Shown piece after piece: positions 53,775-62,167 of a stretch of 64,000 nucleotides of DNA. The DNA is from VGBO01 sp964453335 (GTDB lineage Bacteria; Actinomycetota; Acidimicrobiia; Acidimicrobiales; CAIXPF01): the NCBI GenBank assembly GCA_964453335.1, contig CAYVOK010000014.1, positions 1 to 64,000 on the forward strand. Reading direction: 5' to 3'. Under the pieces are notes generated by a model. It was not told the DNA's origin. It worked only from the letters and a program-made list of their open reading frames with translations, and ran no database searches. The position numbers and the translations under genes were made by a program. Every line of letters starts with the position of its first letter. Position 1 is the first letter of the stretch.

Positions 53775-53797
53775 CGGACCGTGCTGCGGCCGGTCCG
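53775..53797 (-). terminator. possible terminator after argJ
   Basis: A 6-bp stem (CGGACC with GGTCCG) and an 11-base loop lie immediately downstream of the argJ stop on the minus strand, before the next promoter. Confidence 0.4.
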
Positions 53798-53802
53798 AGG
53801 CG

Positions 53803-54987
53803 TCACGTCGTGTAGTCGGCGTTGATCCGGATGTACTGGTCGGACAGGTCGCAGCCGTACACGGTCCAGGCACCCACCCCGATCCCGAGTGCCACGTCGA
53901 TGTGGACCTCCTCGGCCGCCATCGTCGCAGCGAGGAGGCGGAGGCCCGCCTCGTCGAGATCACCGGGGAACACCTGCTGTGTGCCGAAGCGGATGACGAC
54001 CCGTTCCTCGACGATGTCGGTGTCGTCCGCACACTTCCCGACCGCCATCGCCACCCGGCCCCAGTTCGGGTCCGCCCCGTGCACTGCGGTCTTCACCAGC
54101 GGCGAGTTGAGGATCGACTTCGCGACCCGCTTGGCCTGCACGTCGTCGCGCGCGCCGCCGACGGTGACGACGAGCAGCTTCGTGGCGCCCTCACCGTCGC
54201 GTGCGAGCTGCCGGGTGAGCGACAGGCACACCTCGCCGAGTGCCTCCGTGAACGCATCGAGGTCGACGGGGCCGGCGAGCCCATTCGCGAGGATCGCCGC
54301 GGTGTCCGACGTCGAGGTGTCGGTGTCGACGCTGAGGCTGTTGAAGGACCGGTCGACCACCTGGCGGAACGCCCGGTCGAGATCCGCCGACGCGATCTCG
54401 GCGTCGGTGAACACGAGGGCGATCATCGTCGCCATGTCGGGCTCGATCATCCCGACACCCTTCGCGAGGCCGACGATGCGGGCGTCGCCGACGGTCGCCT
54501 CGGCGAACTTCGGCACCGTGTCCGTCGTCATCATCGCCGTGGCCGCGGCGAGCGCGTCGGTGGAGGGGTAGGGCGGTGCCGCGAGCGTCGCGAGGTGGGC
54601 ATCGATGCGTTCCATCGGGTACTGCCGACCGATGACCCCGGTGGACGCCAGCAGGATGTCGCCCTCCGGGCAGCCGAGGGCCCGGGCGACACCCGTGACG
54701 ACGGCCTCGGCGTTCGCCGCGCCCTGCGGCCCGGTCGCCACGTTCGCGTTCTTCGAGATCACGACCGCGGCCTGCAGCCGACCGTCGGCGACCTGGCGGC
54801 GGGACAGCGTCACGCTCGGTCCGGCGAACCGTGAGCGGGTGAACACCGCCGCTGCGCTCGCCGGCACCGACGACGCGACGACGAGGAAGTCGGTCGTGCC
54901 GTCCTTGATGCCGATGTTCGCGATGTGTGCCGTGAATCCTGTGGGGAGCTGCGTCGGTTCGGGTGCCACGGTGGGGAAGTCTGGCAT
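53803..54987 (-). CDS. argJ: bifunctional ornithine acetyltransferase / N-acetylglutamate synthase
   Basis: 394 residues. The self-cleavage site is in KGVGMIEPDMATMIAL with T187 as the new N-terminal nucleophile of the beta chain. Other landmarks are VFTRSRFAGPSV, ASTGVIGR, and HGADPNWGRV. It recycles the acetyl group in arginine synthesis. No other arg gene is present in the window, so it is separated from the usual argCJBDFR cluster. It is divergent from mdh. Confidence 0.95.
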   Translation of the reverse strand: MPDFPTVAPEPTQLPTGFTAHIANIGIKDGTTDFLVVASSVPASAAAVFTRSRFAGPSVTLSRRQVADGRLQAAVVISKNANVATGPQGAANAEAVVTGVARALGCPEGDILLASTGVIGRQYPMERIDAHLATLAAPPYPSTDALAAATAMMTTDTVPKFAEATVGDARIVGLAKGVGMIEPDMATMIALVFTDAEIASADLDRAFRQVVDRSFNSLSVDTDTSTSDTAAILANGLAGPVDLDAFTEALGEVCLSLTRQLARDGEGATKLLVVTVGGARDDVQAKRVAKSILNSPLVKTAVHGADPNWGRVAMAVGKCADDTDIVEERVVIRFGTQQVFPGDLDEAGLRLLAATMAAEEVHIDVALGIGVGAWTVYGCDLSDQYIRINADYTT

Positions 54988-55017
54988 CCGGTGGTGGAGT
55001 GCCGGTGGTGGACCAAC

Positions 55018-55023
55018 TAGCGT
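55018..55023 (+). promoter_or_regulatory. -10 box for a leaderless mdh transcript
   Basis: TAGCGT ends eight bases before ATG 55032. No ribosome site is present. Confidence 0.6.
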
Positions 55024-55031
55024 CGCCCGCC

Positions 55032-56024
55032 ATGAAGACTCCCGTGCGCGTCGCCGTCACCGGGGCTGCGGGCCAGATCGGCTACAGCCTCCTCTTCCGA
55101 ATCGCGAGTGGTCAGATGCTCGGCCCCGATCAGCCGGTCATCCTGCACATGCTCGAGATCACGCCGGCGCTCGGCGCGCTGAACGGCGTCGCCATGGAGC
55201 TCGACGACTGCGCGTTCCCGTTGCTCGCCGGGATGGTGCAGACCGACGACGCCGACACCGCGTTCGGTGACGCCGACTACGCGCTGCTCGTCGGCGCGAT
55301 GCCCCGGAAGGCCGGTATGGAGCGTGCCGATCTCCTGAACGCGAACGGCGCGATCTTCACCGTGCAGGGCAAGGCGCTGTCCGACTCGGCGTCGCGCGAC
55401 GTCCGCGTCCTCGTCGTCGGCAACCCGGCGAACACGAACGCGCTGATCGCGATGAACAATGCGCCGAAGCTCGACCCGAAGCGGTTCACGGCGATGACGC
55501 GGCTCGACCACAACCGTGCGCTCGCCCAGCTCGCCGCGCGGACCGGTCGCCCGGTGTCCTCGATCCGGCGCATGACGATCTGGGGCAACCACTCGGTCAC
55601 CCAGTACCCGGACCTGTTCCACTGCGAGGTCGATGGCCGGAACGCGGCCCAGCTCGTGAACGACCAGGCCTGGCTCGAGAACGACTTCATCCCCACGGTC
55701 GCCAAGCGCGGCGCAGCGATCATCGAAGCTCGGGGCCTCTCGTCCGCCGCCTCGGCGGCGAACGCGGCGATCGACCACATGCGCAGCTGGGCGCTCGGCA
55801 CGCCCGACGGCGACTGGGTGTCGATGGCGGTCCCCTCGGACGGCAGCTACGGCGTGCCCGAGGGCCTGATCTCGTCGTTCCCCTGCGTGTGCAAGGACGG
55901 GGCGTACTCGATCGTCGGCGGTCTCGACATCGACGCGTTCTCCCGTGGCCGGATCGATGCGTCGGTCGCCGAGCTCGAGGACGAGCGCAACGCCGTCCGT
56001 GAGCTCGGGCTCATCCCCGGCTGA
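55032..56024 (+). CDS. mdh: malate dehydrogenase
   Basis: 330 residues of the NAD-dependent Mdh group found in actinobacteria and in the eukaryotic cytosol. The dinucleotide loop is TGAAGQIGYSLLFRIASG. Substrate arginines are in the GAMPRKAGMERADLL region, and the catalytic His is in IWGNHSVTQYPD. It oxidises malate to oxaloacetate. Single-gene leaderless unit. It converges with the SCP2 gene. Confidence 0.96.
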   Translation: MKTPVRVAVTGAAGQIGYSLLFRIASGQMLGPDQPVILHMLEITPALGALNGVAMELDDCAFPLLAGMVQTDDADTAFGDADYALLVGAMPRKAGMERADLLNANGAIFTVQGKALSDSASRDVRVLVVGNPANTNALIAMNNAPKLDPKRFTAMTRLDHNRALAQLAARTGRPVSSIRRMTIWGNHSVTQYPDLFHCEVDGRNAAQLVNDQAWLENDFIPTVAKRGAAIIEARGLSSAASAANAAIDHMRSWALGTPDGDWVSMAVPSDGSYGVPEGLISSFPCVCKDGAYSIVGGLDIDAFSRGRIDASVAELEDERNAVRELGLIPG

Positions 56025-56040
56025 GCCGGGACGTCAGCCG
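56018..56040. terminator. bidirectional hairpin between mdh and SCP2 gene
   Basis: A perfect 7-bp stem (CGGCTGA with TCAGCCG) and a 9-base loop include both stop codons of convergent genes. Part of the symmetry is simply the two TGA stops facing each other. Confidence 0.45.
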
Positions 56041-56402
56041 AGGGAGTCGACGGCCCGGTCGATCGCCGCGAGCAACGCCGCCCGCCCGATCAGGCGGGTC
56101 GCGTCGCCCGTAATGACGATGCTGCCGTCGAGGACTGCGCGTTGCGCGGATCGTTCGCCGCCGGCGATGGCGACGGCGGTCCCGTAGTCCTGACGGAACG
56201 TAACGACGGCGTCGTCGGCCGTGCCGGCGACCACCCGGGCGCCGTTCCCGTCGACGCGCAGCGTGTACGGCCCACAACCGGCGGGTGCGTCGTCGAGCAG
56301 ATACTGCACGACGATCGGATCCCGGTCGGCGGGATCGAGGTCGGTCGCGGCCAGCGCGTGGTCGAATGCGGCGATCCACTCCGGGGTGGCGTAACGGGCC
56401 AT
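56034..56402 (-). CDS. SCP2 sterol-binding domain protein
   Basis: 122 residues forming a single SCP2-like lipid-binding domain. It has YATPEWIAAFDHALAA, a central YTLRVDGNGARVVAGTADDAVVTF strand region and ITGDATRLIG at the end. Such proteins bind lipids or acyl-CoA; no enzyme activity is known. Leaderless promoter on the minus strand. Confidence 0.82.
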   Translation of the reverse strand: MARYATPEWIAAFDHALAATDLDPADRDPIVVQYLLDDAPAGCGPYTLRVDGNGARVVAGTADDAVVTFRQDYGTAVAIAGGERSAQRAVLDGSIVITGDATRLIGRAALLAAIDRAVDSLG

Positions 56403-56410
56403 TCCGACGG

Positions 56411-56416
56411 AGGCTA
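56411..56416 (-). promoter_or_regulatory. -10 box for a leaderless SCP2 transcript
   Basis: On the minus strand TAGCCT ends eight bases before the ATG at 56402. Confidence 0.55.
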
Positions 56417-56438
56417 GCGATCGGTGGAGGAGACGTCG

Positions 56439-57152
56439 GTGGCAGGGGTGGACGGCATACGGATCACCGCCTGGGACCTGTGGGTGCCGGGCGGGGGCCT
56501 CGGGATGTTCGTGGCGCTCCTCTCGTTCCCGGGTCGGCGTCGGATCGGGTACTGGGCGGCCGTGGTCGGCGGGCCGGTCGCACCGTTCGTCGTGATCGCC
56601 GATCTCGACGTACCGCCGCCCGCCGGAGGTCTCGAGTTGCGGACTGTCGGCCTCTGGGCGGACGCGAACCTCGAGGAGCCGGGCCGCCGCTGGTCGGCAG
56701 GGCTCGAGGCGTTCGCCGTGGGTGTCGACGACGCAGCGGTGTACCGCGACGTGGACCCGTCGGTGGTGCGCGGCGATCGCGTCCCGCTCGGGTTCGACCT
56801 CGAGTGGGAGGCAGCCGACGACCCGGTCACGCCGGGTCCGGAACGGCCGTCGTGCGTGGTCCGGGGGGAGCTGCTCGTCGGGGCGGAGGCGATCGAACTC
56901 GCCGACCTCGGCGCGACGGGCACCTTCACCGGACCGACGACTCGGACGACCGCTGCGGGGGATGCGTGGTGGGGCGTCGTCGAAGGCCGCCCCGTCGAGG
57001 GTGTGGGACTGGCACCGGACGGTGCAGCCGTCGTCGCCGTCGTACCGCTGCAGATCGCTGCGGGGCTGCACCTCGAACGGCGACGGTGGTCGCTCGGACC
57101 CGACGGGGACGGGTGGTCCGAGGGGTTCGTGCTCAGCCCACCCCGAGGCTGA
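56439..57152 (+). CDS. unidentified beta-rich protein
   Basis: 237 residues that I do not recognise with confidence. No signal peptide or membrane helix. The sequence is rich in tryptophan, glycine and proline and alternates short strands, for example GGLGMFVALLSFPGRRRIGYWAAVVG, and a later VRGELLVGAEAIELADLGATGTF. This rhythm is reminiscent of lipocalin-like enzymes found beside lipid genes, but only weakly. GTG 56439 is chosen because GGAGGA at 56426-56431 is well placed; GTG 56424 is the longer alternative. Its end overlaps the convergent MgtE-like gene by 20 bases. Confidence 0.75.
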   Translation: MAGVDGIRITAWDLWVPGGGLGMFVALLSFPGRRRIGYWAAVVGGPVAPFVVIADLDVPPPAGGLELRTVGLWADANLEEPGRRWSAGLEAFAVGVDDAAVYRDVDPSVVRGDRVPLGFDLEWEAADDPVTPGPERPSCVVRGELLVGAEAIELADLGATGTFTGPTTRTTAAGDAWWGVVEGRPVEGVGLAPDGAAVVAVVPLQIAAGLHLERRRWSLGPDGDGWSEGFVLSPPRG

Positions 57153-58380
57153 TCACGGCGACGATGAGCGCCACGGCACCGACGAAGTCGACCGTGGACG
57201 TGACGATCGGGATCCCGTGCGTGTCGGGGTCGAGTCCGACGCGGGTCGCCGCCATGGTCCCGTAGTACGCGACGGCGAGCACGAACGCGACGACGACGGC
57301 ACCGGCGAGCACGGACACGCCGAGCAGCGGGAGCAGTCCGGGTGTGCGGACCCCGAGCGCGACGGCGACGAGGTGTGCGCCCGCGGCGTTGAACAGGGCC
57401 ACGGGAACGGCGAGTGCCGCGACGACGAGCCCGGCCTCACGCGCCCGACGGTCGGGCACGAGATCCGGCTCGATGAGGCCGAGCTGGAACGAGGTCGACA
57501 GCCGGCTCGACAGGATGCCGCCGAGCGCCCCGGCCGAGGACACGAACGCCGGTTGCAGGATGAGGAGCGCTGCGACCGACTCGAACAGCTCGAGCTGCTT
57601 CTCGAGGGCGAGGCCGGCGAGCATCGAGAAGCCCACTGCTGCGGTGAGCACGGGTCCGGACTCGCGGACGATGCGGCGCAGGGTGTCGAGCGGTGTCCGC
57701 CATGCGAGGACGGACAGCACGACGGCGGCCGCCACGAGCGCGAGGGTGAGGGATCGGGACACGACCGGAACGCCGACGAGGAGCGAGGCGACCCAGAGCG
57801 CCGGGATCGTCACGACGTCCGCGAGCGTCGACACGATCGGGGCGACGAGGTTGTCGAGGTCCCAACCGAAGCGGGTTGCCGCGACCGACAGACCGACGGT
57901 CGCAGCGAGCACGACCACGCTCGCGATCGTGCCGCCGAGGATCGACACGAGTACGAGGTCGCCGACGGCGGGCCGGTCGGAGATCCCGAGGGTGAGAACG
58001 AGCACGGATGCGCCGAGCGCGGCGACGAGAGAGATACCGAGCGTGAGGACGAGCGAGGCGGCCACGTTCTGCCCGAACACGCTGTCGCGCCGTGCCGAGA
58101 CGCGGAAGGTCCCGAGGTGGACCGTGGTGGACAGGCGACTCCCGAGCGCGGAGAACACGTTGCCGCGCAGCCCGATCGCGGCGGGCACGAGGACGAGGAG
58201 GCCGGGGAGGTCACGCAGCGTCCCGGTGATCGCGCTGAGGCAGGCACCCGCGGCGAAGCTCGTCAGACTGTTGAGTGCGAGCGCAATGAGGCTCTGACGG
58301 GTTCCCGGTGACGGGACGCGCAGGACCCGGCGCCGGCGAGGGGCGCGGGTCCTGTTCTCCGGTCGCCGTCCACCGAACAC
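57133..58380 (-). CDS. MgtE/SLC41-like divalent cation transporter
   Basis: 415 residues, GTG start. Two MgtE membrane domains in tandem, without the N-terminal cytosolic and CBS domains of classical MgtE. Repeat 1 has GLRGNVFSALGSRLST and GWDLDNLVAPIVSTLADVVT. Repeat 2 has SAGALGGILSSRLSTSFQLG and GLDPDTHGIPIVTSTVDFVGA. The paired D-x-D-N/H-x2-x-P pattern in each half is the metal path signature of SLC41 proteins. About ten helices. Probably magnesium transport. Confidence 0.88.
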   Translation of the reverse strand: MFGGRRPENRTRAPRRRRVLRVPSPGTRQSLIALALNSLTSFAAGACLSAITGTLRDLPGLLVLVPAAIGLRGNVFSALGSRLSTTVHLGTFRVSARRDSVFGQNVAASLVLTLGISLVAALGASVLVLTLGISDRPAVGDLVLVSILGGTIASVVVLAATVGLSVAATRFGWDLDNLVAPIVSTLADVVTIPALWVASLLVGVPVVSRSLTLALVAAAVVLSVLAWRTPLDTLRRIVRESGPVLTAAVGFSMLAGLALEKQLELFESVAALLILQPAFVSSAGALGGILSSRLSTSFQLGLIEPDLVPDRRAREAGLVVAALAVPVALFNAAGAHLVAVALGVRTPGLLPLLGVSVLAGAVVVAFVLAVAYYGTMAATRVGLDPDTHGIPIVTSTVDFVGAVALIVAVISLGVG

Positions 58381-58388
58381 GAGGTGGC

Positions 58389-58394
58389 ACGGTA
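58389..58394 (-). promoter_or_regulatory. -10 box for a leaderless MgtE-like transcript
   Basis: On the minus strand TACCGT ends eight bases before the GTG at 58380. Confidence 0.55.
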
Positions 58395-58426
58395 GCGGCC
58401 GACCCCTCGGATCGGCACCGTCGGCG

Positions 58427-59218
58427 TCAGATCGACTGCGACAGCAGCTGGCGGTTCTTCCGCTTCGCCTTCACGTAGTCGCGGTTCATCATGGCGATGA
58501 AGTCGACCGAGATCTCCTTCGGGCACGCCTCCTGGCATTCGCCGTGGTTCGTGCACGAGCCGAAGAACTGCTCCATCGTCTCGACCATCGCCTCGGTGCG
58601 GGCCCAGCGCTCGGGCTGACCCTGCGGCATCAGGTTGAGGTGGGCAAGCTTCGCCGAGGTGAAGAGCTGGGCGGCCGAGTTCGGGCACGCGGCGACGCAC
58701 GCACCGCAGCCGATGCACTGTGCGGCGTCCATCGACGCATCGGCGACCGGCTTGGGGATCGGGATCATGTTGGCGTCCATCGCGGAGCCGGTCGGCGCCG
58801 AGATGTAGCCACCCGACTCGACGATCCGGTCGAAGGCCGACCGGTCGACGGCGAGGTCACGGATCACCGGGAACGCTGCGGCGCGCCAGGGCTCGACGGC
58901 GATGGTGTCGCCGTCGCTGAACTTCCGCATGTGGAGCTGGCACGTCGCCGTGCCGCGCTCCGGGCCGTGCGGTACGCCGTTGATGACGACGCCGCAGCTC
59001 CCGCAGATGCCCTCACGGCAGTCGTGGTCGAACACGATCGGCCGCTCACCGGACTCGGTGAGACGGTCGTTCACGACGTCGAGCATCTCGAGGAACGACA
59101 TGTCGGGCGACACACCCGGCACGTCGACGACCTGGAAGCCGCCCTTGTCGGAAGGGTTGTCCTGACGCCAGACCTCGAGCGTGATCCGCATGGTCTGACC
59201 GTGTCCGCTGCCGCTCAC
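58427..59218 (-). CDS. sdhB: succinate dehydrogenase iron-sulfur subunit
   Basis: 263 residues. The 2Fe-2S ligands are in CREGICGSCG with the later C in TATCQLH. The 4Fe-4S ligands are in CIGCGACVAACPN, and the 3Fe-4S ligands include CTNHGECQEACP. It links SdhA to the membrane quinone site. I chose GTG 59218, overlapping the sdhA stop by four bases; ATG 59191 (MRITLEVW) is an alternative. The N-terminus has the short domain typical of the non-mitochondrial type with a single membrane subunit. Confidence 0.95.
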   Translation of the reverse strand: MSGSGHGQTMRITLEVWRQDNPSDKGGFQVVDVPGVSPDMSFLEMLDVVNDRLTESGERPIVFDHDCREGICGSCGVVINGVPHGPERGTATCQLHMRKFSDGDTIAVEPWRAAAFPVIRDLAVDRSAFDRIVESGGYISAPTGSAMDANMIPIPKPVADASMDAAQCIGCGACVAACPNSAAQLFTSAKLAHLNLMPQGQPERWARTEAMVETMEQFFGSCTNHGECQEACPKEISVDFIAMMNRDYVKAKRKNRQLLSQSI

Positions 59219-61146
59219 TTGTAGCTCCGCTGTGCCAGCTTCACGTACTCGAACGTGAGCTCTTCCTTGTTCAGTTGCTGCTGACCGTTCTCGCCGGTCC
59301 ACTCCCAGGCCGCCACGTAGGCGAACTGGTCGTCGTTGCGGAGCGCCTCGCCGTCCTCGGTCTGGTACTCCTCACGGAAGTGGCCGCCACAGGACTCCTC
59401 GCGCACGAGGGCGTCCTTGCACATGAGCTCGGCCATCTCGAAGAAGTCGGCCACGCGGAGCGCCTTCTCGAGGGAGGTGTTGAGCGACTCCGACTGGTCG
59501 GTGATCTTCACGTTCGTCCAGAACTCGTCGCGCAGCGACCGGATGTCGGAGATCGCACGCTCGAGACCTGCCTGGTTGCGGGCCATGCCGCAGTTCTCCC
59601 ACACGATGTCGACGCCGAGCTCGCGGTAGAGACTGTCGACCGGACGGGTGCCGTTGACCGACAGCAGGCGCCGGATCTGGTCACGCACCTCGTTCTCGGA
59701 CTCGGCGAACACCGGGTCGTCGGTGGACACCGGCTTCTCGCCGAGCATGCCGGCGAGGTAGTCACCGATCGTGTACGGCAGGACGAAGTAGCCGTCGGCG
59801 AGGCCCTGCATGAGCGCCGAGGCGCCGAGCCGGTTCGCGCCGTGGTCGGAGAAGTTCGCCTCACCGAGCACGTACAGGCCGGGCAGGTTGGACATCAGGT
59901 TGTAGTCCACCCACAGGCCACCCATGGTGTAGTGGACGGCCGGATAGATGCGCATCGGCATCTTGTAGGGATCCTCGTCGGTGATGCGCTCGTACATCTG
60001 GAAGAGGTTCCCGTAGCGCTCCTCGATGACGTCGCGACCGAGACGGTCGATCGAGTCCCCGAAGTCGAGGTACACGCCGTTCTTGATCGGCCCGACGCCG
60101 CGACCCTCGTCGACCTGGGTCTTGGAGTTCCGGGACGCCACGTCGCGGGGGACGAGGTTGCCGAACGCCGGGTAGCGGCGCTCGAGGTAGTAGTCGCGGT
60201 CCTCCTCGGGGATCTGGTGGGAGGGCCGGGTGTCGTTCGCGTTCTTCGGGACCCAGATGCGCCCGTCGTTGCGCAGCGACTCCGACATGAGCGTGAGCTT
60301 CGACTGGAAGTCGTCGCTCGCCGGGATGCACGTCGGGTGGATCTGCGTGTAGCAGGGGTTCGCGAAGAAGGCGCCCTTCTTGTGCGCCCGCCAGGTGGCC
60401 GTGGTGTTGGAGCCCTTGGCGTTCGTCGACAGGTAGAACACGTTGCCGTACCCGCCCGTGGCGAGGACGACGGCGTGGGCCGAGTGCCGTGCGATCTCAC
60501 CGGTGAGGAGGTCGCGCACCACGATGCCGCACGCCCGGCCGTCCTTCACGACGAGATCGAGCATCTCGGTGCGGTTGTAGAGCGTGCAGGAACCGGCGTG
60601 GACCTGCCGTGCGAGGGCCTGGTAGGCGCCGAGCAGGAGCTGCTGACCGGTCTGGCCCCGGGCGTAGAAGGTCCGGGACACCTGCGCGCCACCGAAGCTG
60701 CGGTTGTCGAGGAGACCGGAGTACTCACGGGCGAAGGGGACACCCTGCGCTGCGCACTGGTCGATGATGTCGACCGACACCTCGGCGAGGCGGTACACGT
60801 TGCCCTCACGGGCCCGGAAGTCGCCGCCCTTCACCGTGTCGTAGAACAGGCGGTAGACCGAGTCACCGTCGTTCTTGTAGTTCTTGGCGGCGTTGATGCC
60901 GCCCTGTGCGGCGATCGAGTGTGCACGCCGGGGCGAGTCGTGGAAGGTGAAGACCTTCACGTTGTACCCGAGCTCGCCGAGCGACGCTGCCGCCGAGGCG
61001 CCGGCGAGGCCGGTGCCCACGACGATGATGTCGTACTTGCGCTTGTTCGCCGGGTTGACGAGTTTCAGGTTGAACTTGTGGCTCGTCCACTTCTCGTCGA
61101 TCGGGCCGGTGGGGACCTTGCCGTCGAGGTAACCGGTGGTGGTCAC
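59215..61146 (-). CDS. sdhA: succinate dehydrogenase flavoprotein subunit
   Basis: 643 residues. The FAD loop is VVGTGLAGASAAASLGELGY and the covalent-flavin histidine is H76 in RRAHSIAAQGG. Also present are the substrate-site arginine in ERRYPAFGNLVPRDVASR, HYTMGGLWVDYN and LGEANFSDHGANRLGASALMQG. It oxidises succinate to fumarate. The GTG start overlaps sdhC by four bases and the end overlaps sdhB by four. Confidence 0.97.
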   Translation of the reverse strand: MTTTGYLDGKVPTGPIDEKWTSHKFNLKLVNPANKRKYDIIVVGTGLAGASAAASLGELGYNVKVFTFHDSPRRAHSIAAQGGINAAKNYKNDGDSVYRLFYDTVKGGDFRAREGNVYRLAEVSVDIIDQCAAQGVPFAREYSGLLDNRSFGGAQVSRTFYARGQTGQQLLLGAYQALARQVHAGSCTLYNRTEMLDLVVKDGRACGIVVRDLLTGEIARHSAHAVVLATGGYGNVFYLSTNAKGSNTTATWRAHKKGAFFANPCYTQIHPTCIPASDDFQSKLTLMSESLRNDGRIWVPKNANDTRPSHQIPEEDRDYYLERRYPAFGNLVPRDVASRNSKTQVDEGRGVGPIKNGVYLDFGDSIDRLGRDVIEERYGNLFQMYERITDEDPYKMPMRIYPAVHYTMGGLWVDYNLMSNLPGLYVLGEANFSDHGANRLGASALMQGLADGYFVLPYTIGDYLAGMLGEKPVSTDDPVFAESENEVRDQIRRLLSVNGTRPVDSLYRELGVDIVWENCGMARNQAGLERAISDIRSLRDEFWTNVKITDQSESLNTSLEKALRVADFFEMAELMCKDALVREESCGGHFREEYQTEDGEALRNDDQFAYVAAWEWTGENGQQQLNKEELTFEYVKLAQRSYK

Positions 61147-62027
61147 TTCTCCGCACCTTCCTTTGCAACCGCAGTCGGATCGAATTCGGCCTTCGCCTCG
61201 TCACCGAGGCAGATGTCCGTCGGCTTGCCGTCCAGGAGGTGGCACGGGGTCGTGCGGTTCTCCTGACTGACCACACCGGCGAGGTTCATGATCGGGAACG
61301 ACAGGTTCCCGATGAGGATGATCCCGGCGAACCCGGTCGCGAACGCGCGCCGGGCTGCGTTGAACTTCGGGTTGTTCCACCCGAGGCTCTGGAAGAGGCT
61401 CCAGGCGCCGTGGCGCAGGTGCACCGCGAGGGCCACGTTGGCGACGATGTAGATGATCGCCACCGGGGCGTTCGAGAGGCTCTGGACGACGTTGTTGTAG
61501 ACGTCCCCGTAGATGTACGTGTCCGGGAACACCAGACCCCAGGTGAGGTCGGCGAGGTGGAACAGCACGTAGAGGAGGACGACGAGGCCGGTGAGCCGCA
61601 TCGAACGGGATGCGAAGTTCGCCGCCATGTAGCGGCGGCTGCCCTGGTACCGGGTCGGGCGGGCGGTGCGGTTCATCCGGGTCAGCGTCACCGCCGAGTG
61701 GACGTGCAGACCCACTGCGGCGAGCAGACCGGCCCGCAGGCCCCACAGCGCCCACTCCCGCGGGATGAAGTGTCCGCCGAGGGTGCGGAGTGCCTCGGCG
61801 TACTCGTTGAACTTCGCCGGACCTTCGTACATGTGGAGGTTGCCGATCATGTGCACGAGCACGAAGCCCATGAGCATGAGTCCGGTGACCCCCATCACCC
61901 ACTTCTTGCCGACGGCCGACTGGTACAGGCCGAACGGATAGGGGAGGCGCTTCTCCGTCCGCCGGAAGGCCGGCTTGACCAGCCCTCGAGCACTCACCCC
62001 CGACGAGCGCACCGCTGTGGTCGCCAC
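61143..62027 (-). CDS. sdhC: succinate dehydrogenase cytochrome b558-type membrane subunit
   Basis: 294 residues with five membrane helices in one chain, so no SdhD is needed (type B architecture). Histidines suited to heme ligation lie in VLVHMIGNLHMYEG, GLHVHSAVTL, LFHLADLTW and AVHLRHGAWS. The end carries a polar tail with two cysteines (TPCHLLDGKPTDICLGDE). GTG 62027 is chosen because GGGAGGAG precedes it on the minus strand; an ATG at 62063 would add 12 residues. First gene of sdhCAB. Confidence 0.93.
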   Translation of the reverse strand: MATTAVRSSGVSARGLVKPAFRRTEKRLPYPFGLYQSAVGKKWVMGVTGLMLMGFVLVHMIGNLHMYEGPAKFNEYAEALRTLGGHFIPREWALWGLRAGLLAAVGLHVHSAVTLTRMNRTARPTRYQGSRRYMAANFASRSMRLTGLVVLLYVLFHLADLTWGLVFPDTYIYGDVYNNVVQSLSNAPVAIIYIVANVALAVHLRHGAWSLFQSLGWNNPKFNAARRAFATGFAGIILIGNLSFPIMNLAGVVSQENRTTPCHLLDGKPTDICLGDEAKAEFDPTAVAKEGAEK

Positions 62028-62167
62028 GTGTCTCCTCCCAGCCCGCTCCGGGCGGTCTTCCAAGCGTCGATGTAGGAGGAACGGTACCGTCTCGCCGTCG
62101 GATGCGGCGAACTGTGTCGGGTCCGGGTCGGACGAGGGTCGCGAGGCCGGGGGCGGGAGGAATCCAG

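Noticed and set aside
59275..61266. A 663-codon plus-strand frame opposite sdhA
   Set aside because: Shadow of sdhA, low-complexity valine/glutamate/arginine composition, no start context.
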